Under the pieces are notes generated by a model that was not told the origin of the DNA, did not search any database, and worked only from the letters and a program-made list of their open reading frames with translations. From positions 120,186,318 to 120,250,317 of the forward strand of contig NC_053041.3 of the NCBI RefSeq assembly GCF_002575655.3: 64,000 nucleotides of DNA, in the 5' to 3' direction. Shown here one piece after another: positions 1-10,760 of this stretch. Made by a program: the position numbers and the translations under genes. Numbering within the stretch: position 1 is the first letter of the stretch; every line of letters begins with the position of its first letter. The stretch is from Aegilops tauschii subsp. strangulata. Taxonomy: Eukaryota; Streptophyta; Magnoliopsida; Poales; Poaceae.

Positions 1-1260
1 TTTCGTCCGTGAGCGTTGCGGGGGGGGTTGACGGTAGCCCGTGGAGGCTGGAGGAAGTCGACGGTGGAGATGAACAGTATCCCGTGGAGTCCCGTTTTGC
101 GGTACGCCACACCCCTCCCGATGAACAGGACCCCCGTTTTGACCGTAGGAGGTCCGTTTCGTCCGTGAGCGTTGCTGCTAACTGAAGCCGATCCCGTGGA
201 GGCTGGAGGAGGTCGACGGTAGCCCGTGGAGGCTGGAGGAAGTCGACGGTGGAGATGAACAGTATCCCGTGGAGTCCCGTTTTGCGGTACGCCACACCCC
301 TCCCGATGAACAGGACCCCCGTTTTGAAGGTAGGAGGTCCGTTTCGTCCGTGAGCGTAGGCTGGAGGAGGTCGACGGTAGCCCGTGGAGGCTGGAGGAAG
401 TCGACGGTGGAGATGAACAGTATCCCGTGGAGTCCCGTTTTGCGGTACGCCACACCCCTCCCGATGAACAGGACCCCCGTTTTGACCGTAGGAGGTCCGT
501 TTCGTCCGTGAGCGTTGCTGCTAACTGAAGCCGATCGATTGGATGAACAGTGAGCGTTGCGGGGGGGTTGGATGAACAGTGAGTGGTGGCGTTGCCTCTG
601 GATGAACAGGACCCTGTGGTGTGGAGGGCTGGATGAACAGTAGACGGTGGAGGGGTGCCCGTGGAGGGGTGGTTGAACAAGACCCCGTGGTGTGGAGGGC
701 TGGATGAACTGTAGATGGTGGAGGGGTGCCCGTGGAGGGGTGGTTGAACAGTAGCCGGTGGAGTAGCGCGCGGTGGAGGCTAGATGAACAGGAGCCCGTG
801 GAGGCTGGAGGAGGTCGACAGTAGCCCGTGGAGGCTGGAGGAAGTCGACGGTGGAGATGAACAGTATCCCGTGGAGTCCCGTTTTGCGGTACGCCACACC
901 CCTCCCGATGAACAGGACCCCCGTTTTGACCGTAGGAGGTCCGTTTCGTCCGTTTTGCGGTACGCCACACCCCTCCAGATCAACAGGACCCCCGTTTCGA
1001 TCGTAGGAGGTCCGTTTCGTCCGTTTTGCGGTACGCCACACCCCTCCCGATCAACAGGACCCCCGTTTCCACCGTAGGAGGTTCGTTTCGTCCGTTTTGC
1101 GGTACGCCACACCCCTCCCGATCAACAGGACCCCCGTTTCGATCGTAGGTGGTCCGTTTCCTCCGTTTTGCGGTACGCCACACCACTCCCGATCAACAGG
1201 ACCCCGTTCCGAACGTAGGAGGTCCGTTTCCTCCATTTTGCGGTACGCCAGGCCTCGTTT
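1..1260. repeat. Minisatellite array, 71-bp and longer higher-order units
   Basis: Tandem GC-rich repeats. The clearest part is 953-1260, where the word ttttgcggtacgcc recurs at 953, 1024, 1095, 1166 and 1236, giving a 70-71 bp period. Upstream, larger units that combine this module with gtggaggctggagga modules recur with gatgaacagtatcccg at 69, 254, 412 and 856, so the spacing is irregular. All long reading frames here, on both strands, are translations of the repeat and do not look like genes. The array starts before the window. Confidence 0.9.
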
Positions 1261-1279
1261 CCATTGCCTGTTCCGTCCA

Positions 1280-1455
1280 GGCCCTCCCGATGAACACGAC
1301 CACGCATTCCGTTCCGATCCAGCCGGTTGGCTCCCACGCGTTCCGTTGCCTCCCGATGCACACGACGCATTCCGTTGCCTCCCCATGAACACGACGCATT
1401 CCGTTGCCTCCCCATGAACACGACGCATTCCGTTGCCTCCCCATGAACACGATGA
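1280..1455. repeat. 29-bp tandem repeat
   Basis: The motif gacgcattccgttgcctccc recurs at 1364, 1393 and 1422 with a 29-bp period. Degenerate copies upstream from about 1280 carry a related gatgaacacgac module, suggesting this array evolved from the neighbouring minisatellite. Confidence 0.8.
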
Positions 1456-1610
1456 TGACGCTGTTTCTCCGTTCCGACCCAGCCATGTACACGAGCCCTG
1501 GCCGTACGTATGCACGAGTAGGCGTTCGAGACCCCGCCCGTATGTACACAGACGTGGCCGTATTTCCTTTCTTGCACCCTAGCCATTGTACGTACGTGTA
1601 CATGCTATGT

Positions 1611-1666
1611 GCGCGCCTCTACTACGACACGTGCGCGCCTCTACTACGACACGTGCGCGCCTCTAC
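1611..1666. repeat. 22-bp tandem triplication
   Basis: The word gcgcgcctctac occurs at 1611, 1633 and 1655, an exact 22-bp period. It is followed by palindromic acgtacgt-type words. No coding potential is seen. Confidence 0.8.
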
Positions 1667-1739
1667 ATCGACCAGTATGTACGTACACATTCGCGACCAG
1701 AATGACAACGCTACGTACGCTTCCACCAGGTGGGTCCCG

Positions 1740-2120
1740 ACTGTCAGGCACTTCCTTGCCTGGGAAGATGTAGCTGGTGGGTCCCAGCAGTCAGGGGGGC
1801 GAATCATTTTTTTTTTGCCCGGACGCACTTCCTTGCGTGCGAAGATGTAGCCGGTGGGTCCCAGCAGTCAGGGGGGCGAATCATTTTTTTTTGCCCGGAC
1901 GCACTTCCTTGCGTGCGAAGGTGTATCTGGTGGGTCCCAGCAGTTAGGGGGCGAATCATTTGTTTTTCCCGGACACACTTCCTTGCGTGCGAAGATGAAG
2001 CTGGTGGGTCCCAGCAGTCAGGGGGAAACATTTTTTCCATGAAATACAGTGGCCCATCCGGTGGGTCCCAGCTGTCAGGTGGAGGAATCATTATTTTCCG
2101 TGTAATAAGGAGGCACTTCC
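1740..2120. repeat. About 76-bp tandem repeat with gtgggtcccagc motif
   Basis: ggtgggtcccag recurs at 1776, 1853, 1929, 2003 and 2060 (spacings 77, 76, 74, 57). Each unit includes a cacttccttgcgtgcgaag segment and a T-run. The gtgggtcccagctgtcag word is widespread in grass intergenic DNA. It may be transposon subterminal sequence, but that is inference. Confidence 0.85.
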
Positions 2121-4060
2121 TTGCTACGGCCGTGGACCCAGCTGTCAGCCTCTCCACGTACAGTCCACATCCGATGGAAGTCGTTCCTTGACCACGTTGA
2201 CTAGGCCGCGCCGAGAGCACCACGGCGGTGGACGACGGCGAGGCCTAGGAAGGGGACGACGCAGAGCCGGGGAAGATGCGGCAGCGGAAGCCCGCACGGA
2301 GAGGAGTACGAGGGTTCACTTGTTCGGCTGCGGTGTGAGGCTGCCGTCGCTGCAGGGCCTGGCCAGCGATGGGAATAGTAGGGGGCGGTGAGGCCTCCGG
2401 GGCAGCACAGCCGGCCACGGGAGGCAGGAGCATGCGGCACGACCGGCGCTGCTTTGGGCGGCTGGAGCAAGAAGACCAGAGGTTGAAGAAGCACTACGGC
2501 CATTGGACGGACATCGTACGGTCACTGGAGCTAGAATCGTTCATATTCACTAAGTTGACAAAGCCCTCCATCCCCGTCAACTTAGTTGGCCCACAAGTCA
2601 TCCTCCCACTATGGTGGGTCCCAGCTAGCAGGGGGTATTCATTTCTTTGTGCGTAATAAGGAGGCACTTCTTTGCGTGCGAAGATATAGCTGGTGAGTCC
2701 GACATGTTAGCGGGGGGAACGTTTTTTCGCGAAATACAGAGGCCCTTCCGGTGGGTCCCAGCTGTCAGGTGGAGGAATCATTATTTTGCGCGTACAGTCC
2801 ACGGCCGATGGATGTCGTTCGTTGACCACGTTGACCAGGCCGCGCCGGGAGCACCATGGCGGTGGACGACGGAGAGGCCTAGGAAGGGAACGACACGGAG
2901 CCGGGGAAGACTCGGCAATGGTTGCCCATGCGGTGGGGAGTACGAGGGTTTACTGGTCCGGCTGCCGTCGCCGGAAAATAATAGGAGGTGTGGGTGAGTA
3001 GAGGAATGGCCTGGCCAGCAATGAAGTAGGGTGGGGCGGTGCGGCCTGTGCGGCAGCATAGCCGGCCACGGGAGGCGGGAGCAGGCAGTCCCATCGGAGC
3101 TGGTTTGGGCAGCTGGAGCAACAAGATCAGATATTGAAGAAGCAGCACGGCCGTTGGATTAACATCCAACGGTCACTGCTGCTAGAATCGTTTGTGGACT
3201 AAGTTGACAAAGCCAAAGTACACGTCAACCTAGTAGACCCACAAGTCAGCCTCCAAATCTGTCCCAAACAGCATACAGCCCGAAATTTCTAGCCAGATTC
3301 AAATTAATTTTAAATCTAAATATACCTTAATTTAAATTCAATGAAATTTTACCCGCACAAAAACAATGAAATTTAAAATATCAAAATCCGAAAGAAAACA
3401 GTATTTTGGAACTAATTGCCTGTTAGCTGTATTTTTTCATTTTACAACCCATTTATTATTACTTATAGCCCATTTCTTATTACTTATAGCCCATTTTCTG
3501 GGCAAAATGCATCCCTCCTCGTCTTGAACGATTTCCGGCCCAGCAGGGCGTAGAAAAGCAGGTAGGCCTACGTTGGTTATTCTGCAAAAAACAAAATAGC
3601 TGGCTAGCCATTTTCAGAAAGGAAAAAAACAAACTGGGCTGGTCATGTGCTAAACATATGAAATAAAAGCCTGGGCTAGACGGGCCACGGGTCCCGCACA
3701 ACCCAGTTGATACCCTTCTCCGTCCCGAAAAAACAAAATTACTGCGCGTGCTACTGGGTCCCTACTGTCATCCTCACCATGTATAGTCATCTCCTCATTC
3801 CTCTCGGTTGTGGACCATGTTAACAACACCGGAGGGCGCTGCCGCGGCGAGCGAACCAAGGCGGAGGACGATGGTGAGGCCTCGGACGGGAACGAACAGG
3901 AGCCGGGGAAGATCACAGCCAGCCGTGGGAGGCGGGAGCAGGCGGTCCCGCCGGCGCTGGTTTGGCTTTGGCGACTCGAGGAAGAAGAGACTGAAGAAAC
4001 GCGACAGACGTTGAATGTCAATCCAATGGTCAAGGTTCGCACAATCGTTTGTTGAATAAG
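2053..4060. repeat. Three diverged direct copies of an about 0.35-0.6 kb unit
   Basis: Copies lie at about 2053-2630, 2745-3260 and 3745-4060. Each has a gtgggtccca-type start, then ttgaccacgttgac or a variant, a purine-rich segment containing agccggggaag, and (in the first two) a distal part with gctagaatcgtt and aagttgacaaagcc. Reading frames across the units are short and not conserved in frame, so I treat this as repeat DNA and not as a gene family. Confidence 0.75.
3261..3744. other. AT-rich spacer with short direct repeats
   Basis: AT-rich sequence between two copies of the preceding repeat. It contains a small duplication of a word like cccatttcttattacttatag around 3450-3495. No gene is recognised. 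Confidence 0.6.
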
Positions 4061-4149
4061 CGGACACCAAGTAGCATACTTTTTTATATATAGGAAGAAA
4101 ACTGCGAGGAAAATGCGTTCGTCTGCCGTCCTCCTCACACGGAACGTTC

Positions 4150-4216
4150 ACCACATAAGTGACTAGTATCCTTGGTTTTCAACCGAGAGGTCTTGGGTTC
4201 GAGTCCCAGGAACTCT
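4150..4216 (+). other. tRNA-Glu-like fragment (possible SINE head or pseudo-tRNA)
   Basis: The sequence has a plausible anticodon arm (cttgg / ccgag around a ttttcaa loop with TTC at the anticodon) and a T arm (ttggg-ttcgagt-cccag) with a good B box. The D arm is poor and no acceptor stem closes it, so it is not an intact tRNA gene. A tRNA-derived SINE fragment or decayed pseudo-tRNA is likelier. Confidence 0.4.
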
Positions 4217-4380
4217 CAATTTTGTCCTCCTTCCTTCCTCGCAAAAAAAGGGAAAGAAAATCAAAGACTTGGGAAGGCGTACGGAACAAGCTAGTGTACC
4301 AGTAAAGAGACGTTGCCGAGTTTTAGAAAAAAGAAAGACGTGCTCCTGTAGCTGGTTCAAATCCAAACCTAGACTATGAC

Positions 4381-4387
4381 TATATAT
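4381..4387 (+). promoter_or_regulatory. Candidate TATA box of the GRF-finger gene
   Basis: TATATAT lies about 25-30 bp before the first ATG (4411). A transcript would therefore start near 4411, which favours the second in-frame ATG at 4492 as the real start. Confidence 0.45.
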
Positions 4388-4410
4388 GGTGCTATGCTAG
4401 TCTGCAAGTA

Positions 4411-5173
4411 ATGAAACTGACATATCCAACGTTCGCTTCTCCTCTTCTCTACTTACTCTGCCTAGCATCAGAAGCTCTGGCCGCAGCAACCATGTCCGCT
4501 GGCTGCTCGTCCACCTGCTCTTCAGCAGGCAACAACCAGATATGCGCCAAGTCGCCACCCATACCATCGCCTATGGGTCTCATCACACCCCCGCCAGCAC
4601 GCGCACCGCAGCCGATTGCTCATCGCAACCCGCTGCCGTTGGTGTGGTGCCACTACTGCAAATCACGCAGAGTCATCCGTCGCGTCTCAACCACAATCCG
4701 CAACCCTGGCCGAGTCTTCTACAAATGCCCGAATCATGGGGTAATAATATGTTTAAGTGTTGTTCTGCTGCTTTCAGTTGCTGATTTTTTTTAATAGTTT
4801 GGTTGATGATCTTCCAATTTGATTCATGCAGAAAAGGGAAGATTCGTGTGATTTGTATTTCTGGGAAGTTGCTGATGTGCGGGAATGCAACTACGCTGAT
4901 TATTTGGTTAGCCGGGGAATCCCAATACCAGCAGGTTGGGGTGTTGGACAAGTAACTGAAGGAACGGCAGAAGAGGAAGATGCAGAGCAGAAGGTTAAAG
5001 ATGCAGTTCCTCTGATCATGGCCAAGCAACAGCTGCTGAGCGGCCTTGACAGCAATGAGGAGATGAAAGAGCTTGTGAAGATAATGGGAAAAATCGATGT
5101 GCTCTGTAGGATGATTGTCTCTTTATTTGCAGTGTATGTAGCACTCGTGATGTATTCAGTGGCTACAACATGA
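4411..5173 (+). CDS. GRF-type zinc-finger protein with C-terminal membrane segment
   Basis: Two exons, 4411-4740 and 4832-5173, joined by a 91-bp GT-AG intron in frame (phase 0). The first ATG gives 223 aa. The in-frame ATG at 4492, in better context, gives 196 aa starting MSAGCSSTC and fits the TATA position better. The spliced protein shows a GRF zinc finger: WCHYC, then NPGRVFYKCP, then a Cys followed by LYFWE across the splice junction. An acidic coiled-coil-like stretch follows, and then a hydrophobic C-terminal segment (VSLFAVYVALVMY) ending just before the stop, as in many plant GRF-finger proteins. GRF fingers bind nucleic acid in other families, but the role here is unknown. The gene is convergent with the CACTA transposase at 5662-9167 and may be cargo of the same element. 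No disabling mutation is visible. Confidence 0.75.
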
Positions 5174-5661
5174 GCACTTTGCTGAAACTAGTAATGAATG
5201 AAACCTGTGTAGCAGGCTGGGCGTAGTGTTGTGAACATCTAATGATTTCTATTAACGGAAATCAGGGGGTATCCCCTTTTGCTCATATAAATAAATAAAT
5301 AGCAGAGGCCCTGTCGGGTCAGCTTTGTTCTCATTCGAAGACGTCGAGCAAATTGCAGTCCAACAGCAAACTATGTCATCAAATTAAAGTTTCACAGCCA
5401 AATATGAGTACAACTAAACAACAATGTCATCATGTTTTAGTTGTCATACAATCACCAAACACAAATCAGCATACATAACAAGTGATGTTCTCATAGCAAA
5501 ATACTAAACAACATGTTCATCAGGTTTCAGTTGTCATAGCAAACACAATTTCACATAGTAGATAAAAAAACGTCTTCTGACAGGCAAATACGACAAAAGC
5601 AATGTAATCATCATCTACAGCAGCAGCGTCAACATCTTCGCCATGTGTATCAGTCTGAATC
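5174..5661. other. Convergent 3' region between GRF gene and transposase
   Basis: AT-rich DNA holding the presumed 3' UTRs of the two convergent genes. There is an aataaataaata tract near 5289-5301 and a loosely duplicated segment (about 5395-5540) with words like aaacaacatgttcatcaggtt. No ORF of note. Confidence 0.5.
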
Positions 5662-8600
5662 TTAATTCCCCACGGTGTCATCTTCTTCTTCGTCCTCAAC
5701 GTCCTCGAACGTTGGCTTCTTCTTGATCAACTCTTGTATGTCCACAGCACGACAGGCAATCTTTTCGCCGGCGTCATTGACGTGATGGTTCTCAAAGATA
5801 CTAGAAACATCTGTGTTATCTTGTACATCAGGAGCAGTGTAAGCATCATCTTGTTGTGCAACTTCATTAAACGAATTCCTCTGCTCAAACCTTTGCAGTA
5901 CTCTCCAGTCATCGCTACGTGCAAATGTGTCTTCCAAGAAAAATATATGTGTTGCTTGATTTGCCAAAATAAAAGGCTCGTTGGTCTGGTACGCCGCCTT
6001 GACATTGATGGATTTGAAATAATCATCAGCTCTAGGTTTTGCAATCCTGGAAAACAGGTTATACCAACGACAGCACAACAGAACCACACACCGATGATCC
6101 TCGAAACTGGAGATATACTGCAACTGAACAATGTCTGTTATGTTAGCATACATTTCAGTTGTCTCTTTGTCATACGTATCCGTGCTCATGATGGCACTGT
6201 TTTGTGTCTTCCTGCCTTCGTCTCGTGCAAGGGTGTTGTTGCGCACATCTCCAACAACGCAAGATTCATAATGTCTTACCCGAGTATCAGGACCCATTTC
6301 TAGTGAGTAAAGGGCGTCATCAACTGCCTGCCCATCCTCCCGCATCTTCTTAACCTATGGTTAGAAAATAGACAAGCTGATCATCTTATGTACTCAATAT
6401 ATTAAAAAAACTGACAGTGCACTTCAAAAGCTTACATGGTTCTTGAACCATTTCGCAAATCCTGCCATAACCAGCTTGTCAATGTTTCTTGGATTTTGCG
6501 GCAGTAACTCCTCTTTGTAGATGTTGCACAACATAGTGATCACGTCAAACATCTAAATATATAAGAATGTGCTGCAAGTTTAGTAGATTACGATGTATAA
6601 GCTGCAGTACTGCACTTACTTGATATAAGGTAGTATCTCAGGACAGTTATTCAACACATACCAAACCATTTTGTCCAAATCTTTAGGTTTGTCCTCTTGT
6701 CGACTCTTCCCTGTAACTTGAATAGAATAATCGAAAACATTGAGCCCGGGATTGTCTTCACCCACCTCTTTGCTAAGCTGATCAGCTGTTTCAATGTATT
6801 TTGAGCAGAATGTCAACGCTTCTATAGCAATGTAGGCCTCTGCAATGGAACCCTCGGGTCTAGCTCTGTTCCTAACATAGCCCTTGAAAGTGCCTAGCTG
6901 CCTTTCAATAGGGTACATCCAGCCATATTGTACTGGACCTCTAAGTAGTGCCTCATCAGGTAGATGAACAGCCAAATGCACCATCACATCAAAGAAGGCT
7001 GGAGGATATATCTTCTCAAGGTCGCGTAGGATAGTTGGTATCTTGTCTCTAAGACGCTCCAAAGCATCTATCCTGGTATTCCTACTGCAGAGTTCCCTGA
7101 AGAATTGTCCCAACTCTGCAACTGCTCTGTATAAGTCAGGGCGGCCCAATCCTCTAAGGATAACAGGTAAAACCCTTTGAAGTAGGACGTGGCAGTCATG
7201 AGTTTTCAACCCTTGTACCTTGTTTCCATCTACACTGACTCTCCTTTCAGGGTTGGAAGCAAATCCATGTGGGAATCTCACACGTGACAGGACCTCGCAG
7301 AATTCTTTTCTTTTTACCTTGTCCAAGACGTACACAGCCGGTGCCATATCCCGTGGTTTACCTTCATCTTGCACCTACAAATCCTTTCTGATACCCAGGT
7401 GTGTCAAATCAATCCTAGATTTTAAGGTATCTTTCGTCTTGCCTTCAATATTAAGAAGTGTGCCGATAATGTTGTCACATATATTTTTCTCGATGTGCAT
7501 CACATCAAGATTATGCCGCAGATCCAAATCTTTCCAATACTCCAAGTCCCACAAAGTGGACCTGCGGGTAAACAATAATCTCTCTTCTACCCTGCCACGC
7601 TTCCTTTTCCCGCTACCATTACCAGGATGGTTTCCTGGTGTAATATGCCTGACCTTCTCTAATTCCACTTGCAACTCATCGGCGGTGAGCCTCTTTGGCG
7701 CCTCATGGTTTTCATGCTTTGCATTGAACACATGTCTTTGGTATTTTCTAGGATGCGGCTTGTCCTTGGCAAGGAAACGGCGGTGTCCAATGTAACAGAT
7801 CTTGCTAAGTATTGCGTATGACAGCGGATTCCTGTCACAGCGAACACATGCATTGTAACCATGTGTCGTTCGCCCTGACATAGTGCCCAAAGCCGGATAA
7901 TCATGGATGCACCAAATTATAACAGCACGCAGAAAGAAATCAGCTGGTGGGCTGCTATAAAGGTCTCGAGTATGAACACCCTTCCATAGTTGTTGAAGTT
8001 CCTCCACAAGAGGCTCCATGAACAAATCAAAATCCTTTCCAAGACTTTTTGGACCTGGGATGAGCAAGGCCATCATGTAGTTTGATTCTTTGGTGCAGAC
8101 ATTTGGAGGCATGTTGTAAGGGATAACAAGCACTGGCCACATGCTATATGTGGCGCTCTGGTGGCCAAATGGGTTAAATCCATCTGAAGCTAAGCCAAGT
8201 CTAATGTTTCTCGGTCAGCAGCAAACTCTTTGTGTTTATCATTGAAGCTTTTCCACTCACTACCATGAGATGGATGGCACATTACATTCTGATCTCTGTA
8301 CTCCTGGTTCCTAGAATGCCACAGTACATCCTCTATTGTTTCAGCATCATGAAACAACCTCTGCAATCTTGGTGTAATTGGAAAATGTCTTAGAACATTA
8401 TGAGGAATCCTCTTCACAGCGTCGCCATCTTTCCATCTTGATGATTTGCATTTCGGGCATTCACTTAAGTTGGCACAATCCTTCTGGAACAGAACACAAT
8501 TATTCTTACAAACATGGATCATATCATACCCAATTCCAACTGCACGAAGGGAATTCTTCATTTTACTGTAGGTGTGTGGCAGCTCAGACGCATCTGGGAA

Positions 8601-9167
8601 AGATTTGCGGAAAGCAGCCAACATCACATCGAATGATTTGTTGGTCATCCGCTCAGATGTCTTCACCTGAAGAAAGGTGACCATAGCTGAGAATACTGAC
8701 AGCTTATTTCCTGGGGTGACAGCAACGTTGCATTGTTCCAACATGCGGGCCCACCGTTTTTCTTCTGCAGGTGAAAGTTCACAGAATGCACGAGCATTTC
8801 GTAGCATTGTTTCAAAGTTGGTCAAACTCACTGGCTCCGCCACCACCACCTCCTCCTCCTCTTCCACCTGAGCATCAGGCAGATCAAGATGGTGATCTGC
8901 TGCTTCCACATAGTCAATAACATTGACATTCACAGCTTCACCATGATGAACCTACCTAGTATATGTGACTGACATCCCATACAAGTGTAGATGATTTTGC
9001 ATAGTTGACTGGGGTCTTGTAACTGAATTCATATAACTGCTACACGGGCAGAGCGCATCTGATTTCGGACCACCGTACTCAGCTCTAATAAAGTTCATGA
9101 AGTTTTCAACCCCCTCGACATATGCAGCGGAGAATCTTCAAGCAGAAGTTATCCAAGTCCTATCCAT
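5662..9167 (-). pseudogene. CACTA (En/Spm) TNP2-type transposase, degenerate
   Basis: Reads on the minus strand from ATG 9167-9165 (MDRTWITSA) to the stop at 5662-5664. Domain order fits CACTA TNP2 proteins: an N-terminal transposase-associated domain (YVEGVENFMNF, CPC.SY, HHGE), a zinc-binding CPKC segment, the Transposase_21 core (SDGFNPFG, MLVIPYNMPP-like block, GYNACVRC, HNLDVMHIEKN), a DUF4218-like region (LKTHDCHVLLQR, YPIERQLGTFKGYVRN, about 7200-6850), and a DUF4216-like 3' exon (CCRWYN near 6080) ending in an acidic tail. Small introns lie at about 6615-6551 and 6435-6355 (the latter donor/acceptor is clean: KNH|VKKM). Breaks: TGA at 9138-9140, TAG at 8952-8954 (Trp position before VHHGE), a one-base deletion near 8209, and TAG at 7375-7377. 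The product would have been the nuclear transposase that binds and cuts CACTA ends. As it stands the gene cannot encode it. Confidence 0.9.
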
Positions 9168-9397
9168 CTATTAGACATACAAATTAGTTCTTCTACTAGA
9201 TATTACAGGAAAAACATATATGCTTTTTTATGAAGTCCAGAAGAAAAAAATACCTAGGTCGATGTCTAAAGCTATGGCAAGATATTTGGACGAGCAGATC
9301 TAAGTAACGAAATATATGTAAAGCAAATTCAGCAAATAGATTTGAGTGCCAAATTATGGCAGGCTGTTTCAGCAGTCAATGAGGCCGAGCACACAGC
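9168..9397 (-). other. Presumed first-intron sequence of the transposase gene, left of nested CACTA
   Basis: AT-rich DNA upstream of the transposase ATG. It contains attatggcaggctgtttcagcagtcaa, and a related word (atatggcaggatattttagcaac) lies beyond the nested CACTA at about 13040-13065, so both flanks belong to the same older sequence. Confidence 0.5.
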
Positions 9398-9939
9398 CAT
9401 CACTACAAGAGAATTGAGATACTGTGACGAAAATCCTCGTGACGGTGGTGGACAACGTCACACAAATACCTAATGTGTGATGTTTTGTAGGTGGCGTCAC
9501 CGATCACCATGAATCGGTGACGGTTAACGTCACAAAATCGCCTCGGCGGTTGAGTGCCACCGGTCTGCCAATTTCTATGACGGGTTAGTAATTTCCCCGA
9601 CGAATCAACTAGAGTCACCGAATATTACGAATGTGTGCAATGATACTTTTTTTTGTCATGTAATGTGTTCCAGTGGTTCCCGCCATAGTTGCTTCACTGG
9701 TTATTGAGAGGTAGGACCCGCATACCATTGTTGGCAGTACGACCCACCATACTATTTTTTTCACAGTCAACTGAGCATTGTAATTATTTTGTTCCATTGC
9801 CCGGGGAAAACCTTATTTTGTTCCATCTAATATGAAGACACAGTGGCCAGGTAAGAAAAAACTTGATCCATGCATTCGTGAGTTGATGTTAGTTCGTTCT
9901 ATCACAAAAATAAAAATAAAAATATTTTATAAGTTAACA

Positions 9940-10030
9940 AGAAAAAGTTTGGTAGAGGGAGTTTGAACCCCGGGACCATTATGGTCTCCCTCTAACGACG
10001 TTGCTAATAGGCTAGAGTTTAGAGAGTACT
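9940..10030 (-). other. tRNA-like B-box remnant
   Basis: On the minus strand this reads like the 3' half of a tRNA, with gggttcaaactccc preceded by agaccataatggtcc. There is no full cloverleaf. It is a second tRNA-like scrap in this region, besides 4150-4216. Confidence 0.3.
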
Positions 10031-10324
10031 AATGTAAGTTGTGCTAAAATATATATAAGGAACCCGCAAAAAAATAAAATTATATGGTCGTGGACTATAT
10101 CGATCGGTTCCTCTGTTCTAGCTGGCGCCAGGCACGGCATGGCACGGTTCAGTTCCCGCTAGCAGCTGTTCTAACTTTTTTTCTTTTTGAGCAGCAGCTG
10201 TTCGTAACTTCGTATGTGACGGGCGTACCATAGGTCCATATAGCCCATAGCGCAGCAAGCCCAGCAAAACGTTCTTTCCTTAATTTTCTATACGTGGGCA
10301 AGGCCTGAAGCTAGCTCAACTGGG

Positions 10325-10760
10325 CATATAAGCAGCGACCTTTTTTTCCTTCGTCCACCTTCTCCTCCCAGAGCGAAACCCTATCTATCTGATCTCGTTT
10401 TCTTTCGCTCGTGTGGCGGCGGCGATAGATCGGAGGAAACCAAGCGCGACGACGGCGGCAGGAGTAGCTGCTCTCCGCCCTCTCCCGTAGGGCACCTTGA
10501 GGGCCCCCTTCCGCGGAAGCTGCCAGTGGCGTCCGGGCTCTCCATGGCGCGCAGCGGTGGACCCAGCGTGCGCCGCGGCCGGACAAGCCTGGTCGCGCGG
10601 CGGTGGCCCGACCTGTGTGCGTGACGTGAGTTCTCAGTGTGAGTGCCTGCATCCGTGCGTCTTCGATCCATCTCGTGTGATTGAAAGGACTGAACTCTCA
10701 CTCGGTGGTTCCACTCGTCCATACACTTCTCAATTCCATCGGAGCAAATGAGGGAGAGGA
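10325..10760 (+). promoter_or_regulatory. Promoter and leader-like block inside the small CACTA
   Basis: A TATA-like catataag at 10325 is followed about 40 bp later by a CT-rich leader with cgaaaccctatctatctgatc, then GC-rich DNA and a possible splice donor (gtgacgtgagtt) near 10621-10634. This looks like a captured 5' gene end or the start of a non-coding transcript. I could not link it to a protein. Confidence 0.35.

Noticed and set aside
178..1041. Minus-strand 287-codon open frame with Ser/Thr/Pro-rich repeats
   Set aside because: It follows the minisatellite period in all frames, starts within the repeat and has no domain.
953..1260. Regularly spaced repeats as a possible CRISPR array
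   Set aside because: Repeats are contiguous with no unique spacers, and the context is a plant nuclear genome.
4411..4491. N-terminal signal peptide of the GRF protein
   Set aside because: It needs the ATG at 4411, which sits where transcription should start. The later ATG at 4492 removes the hydrophobic stretch, so I do not claim secretion.
5734..6303. Plus-strand 189-codon frame
   Set aside because: Antisense to the DUF4216-like transposase exon, which has the recognisable motifs.
10311..10722. Minus-strand 113-codon frames inside the small CACTA
   Set aside because: GC-rich leader-like DNA. Two overlapping frames of equal length and no domain indicate chance.
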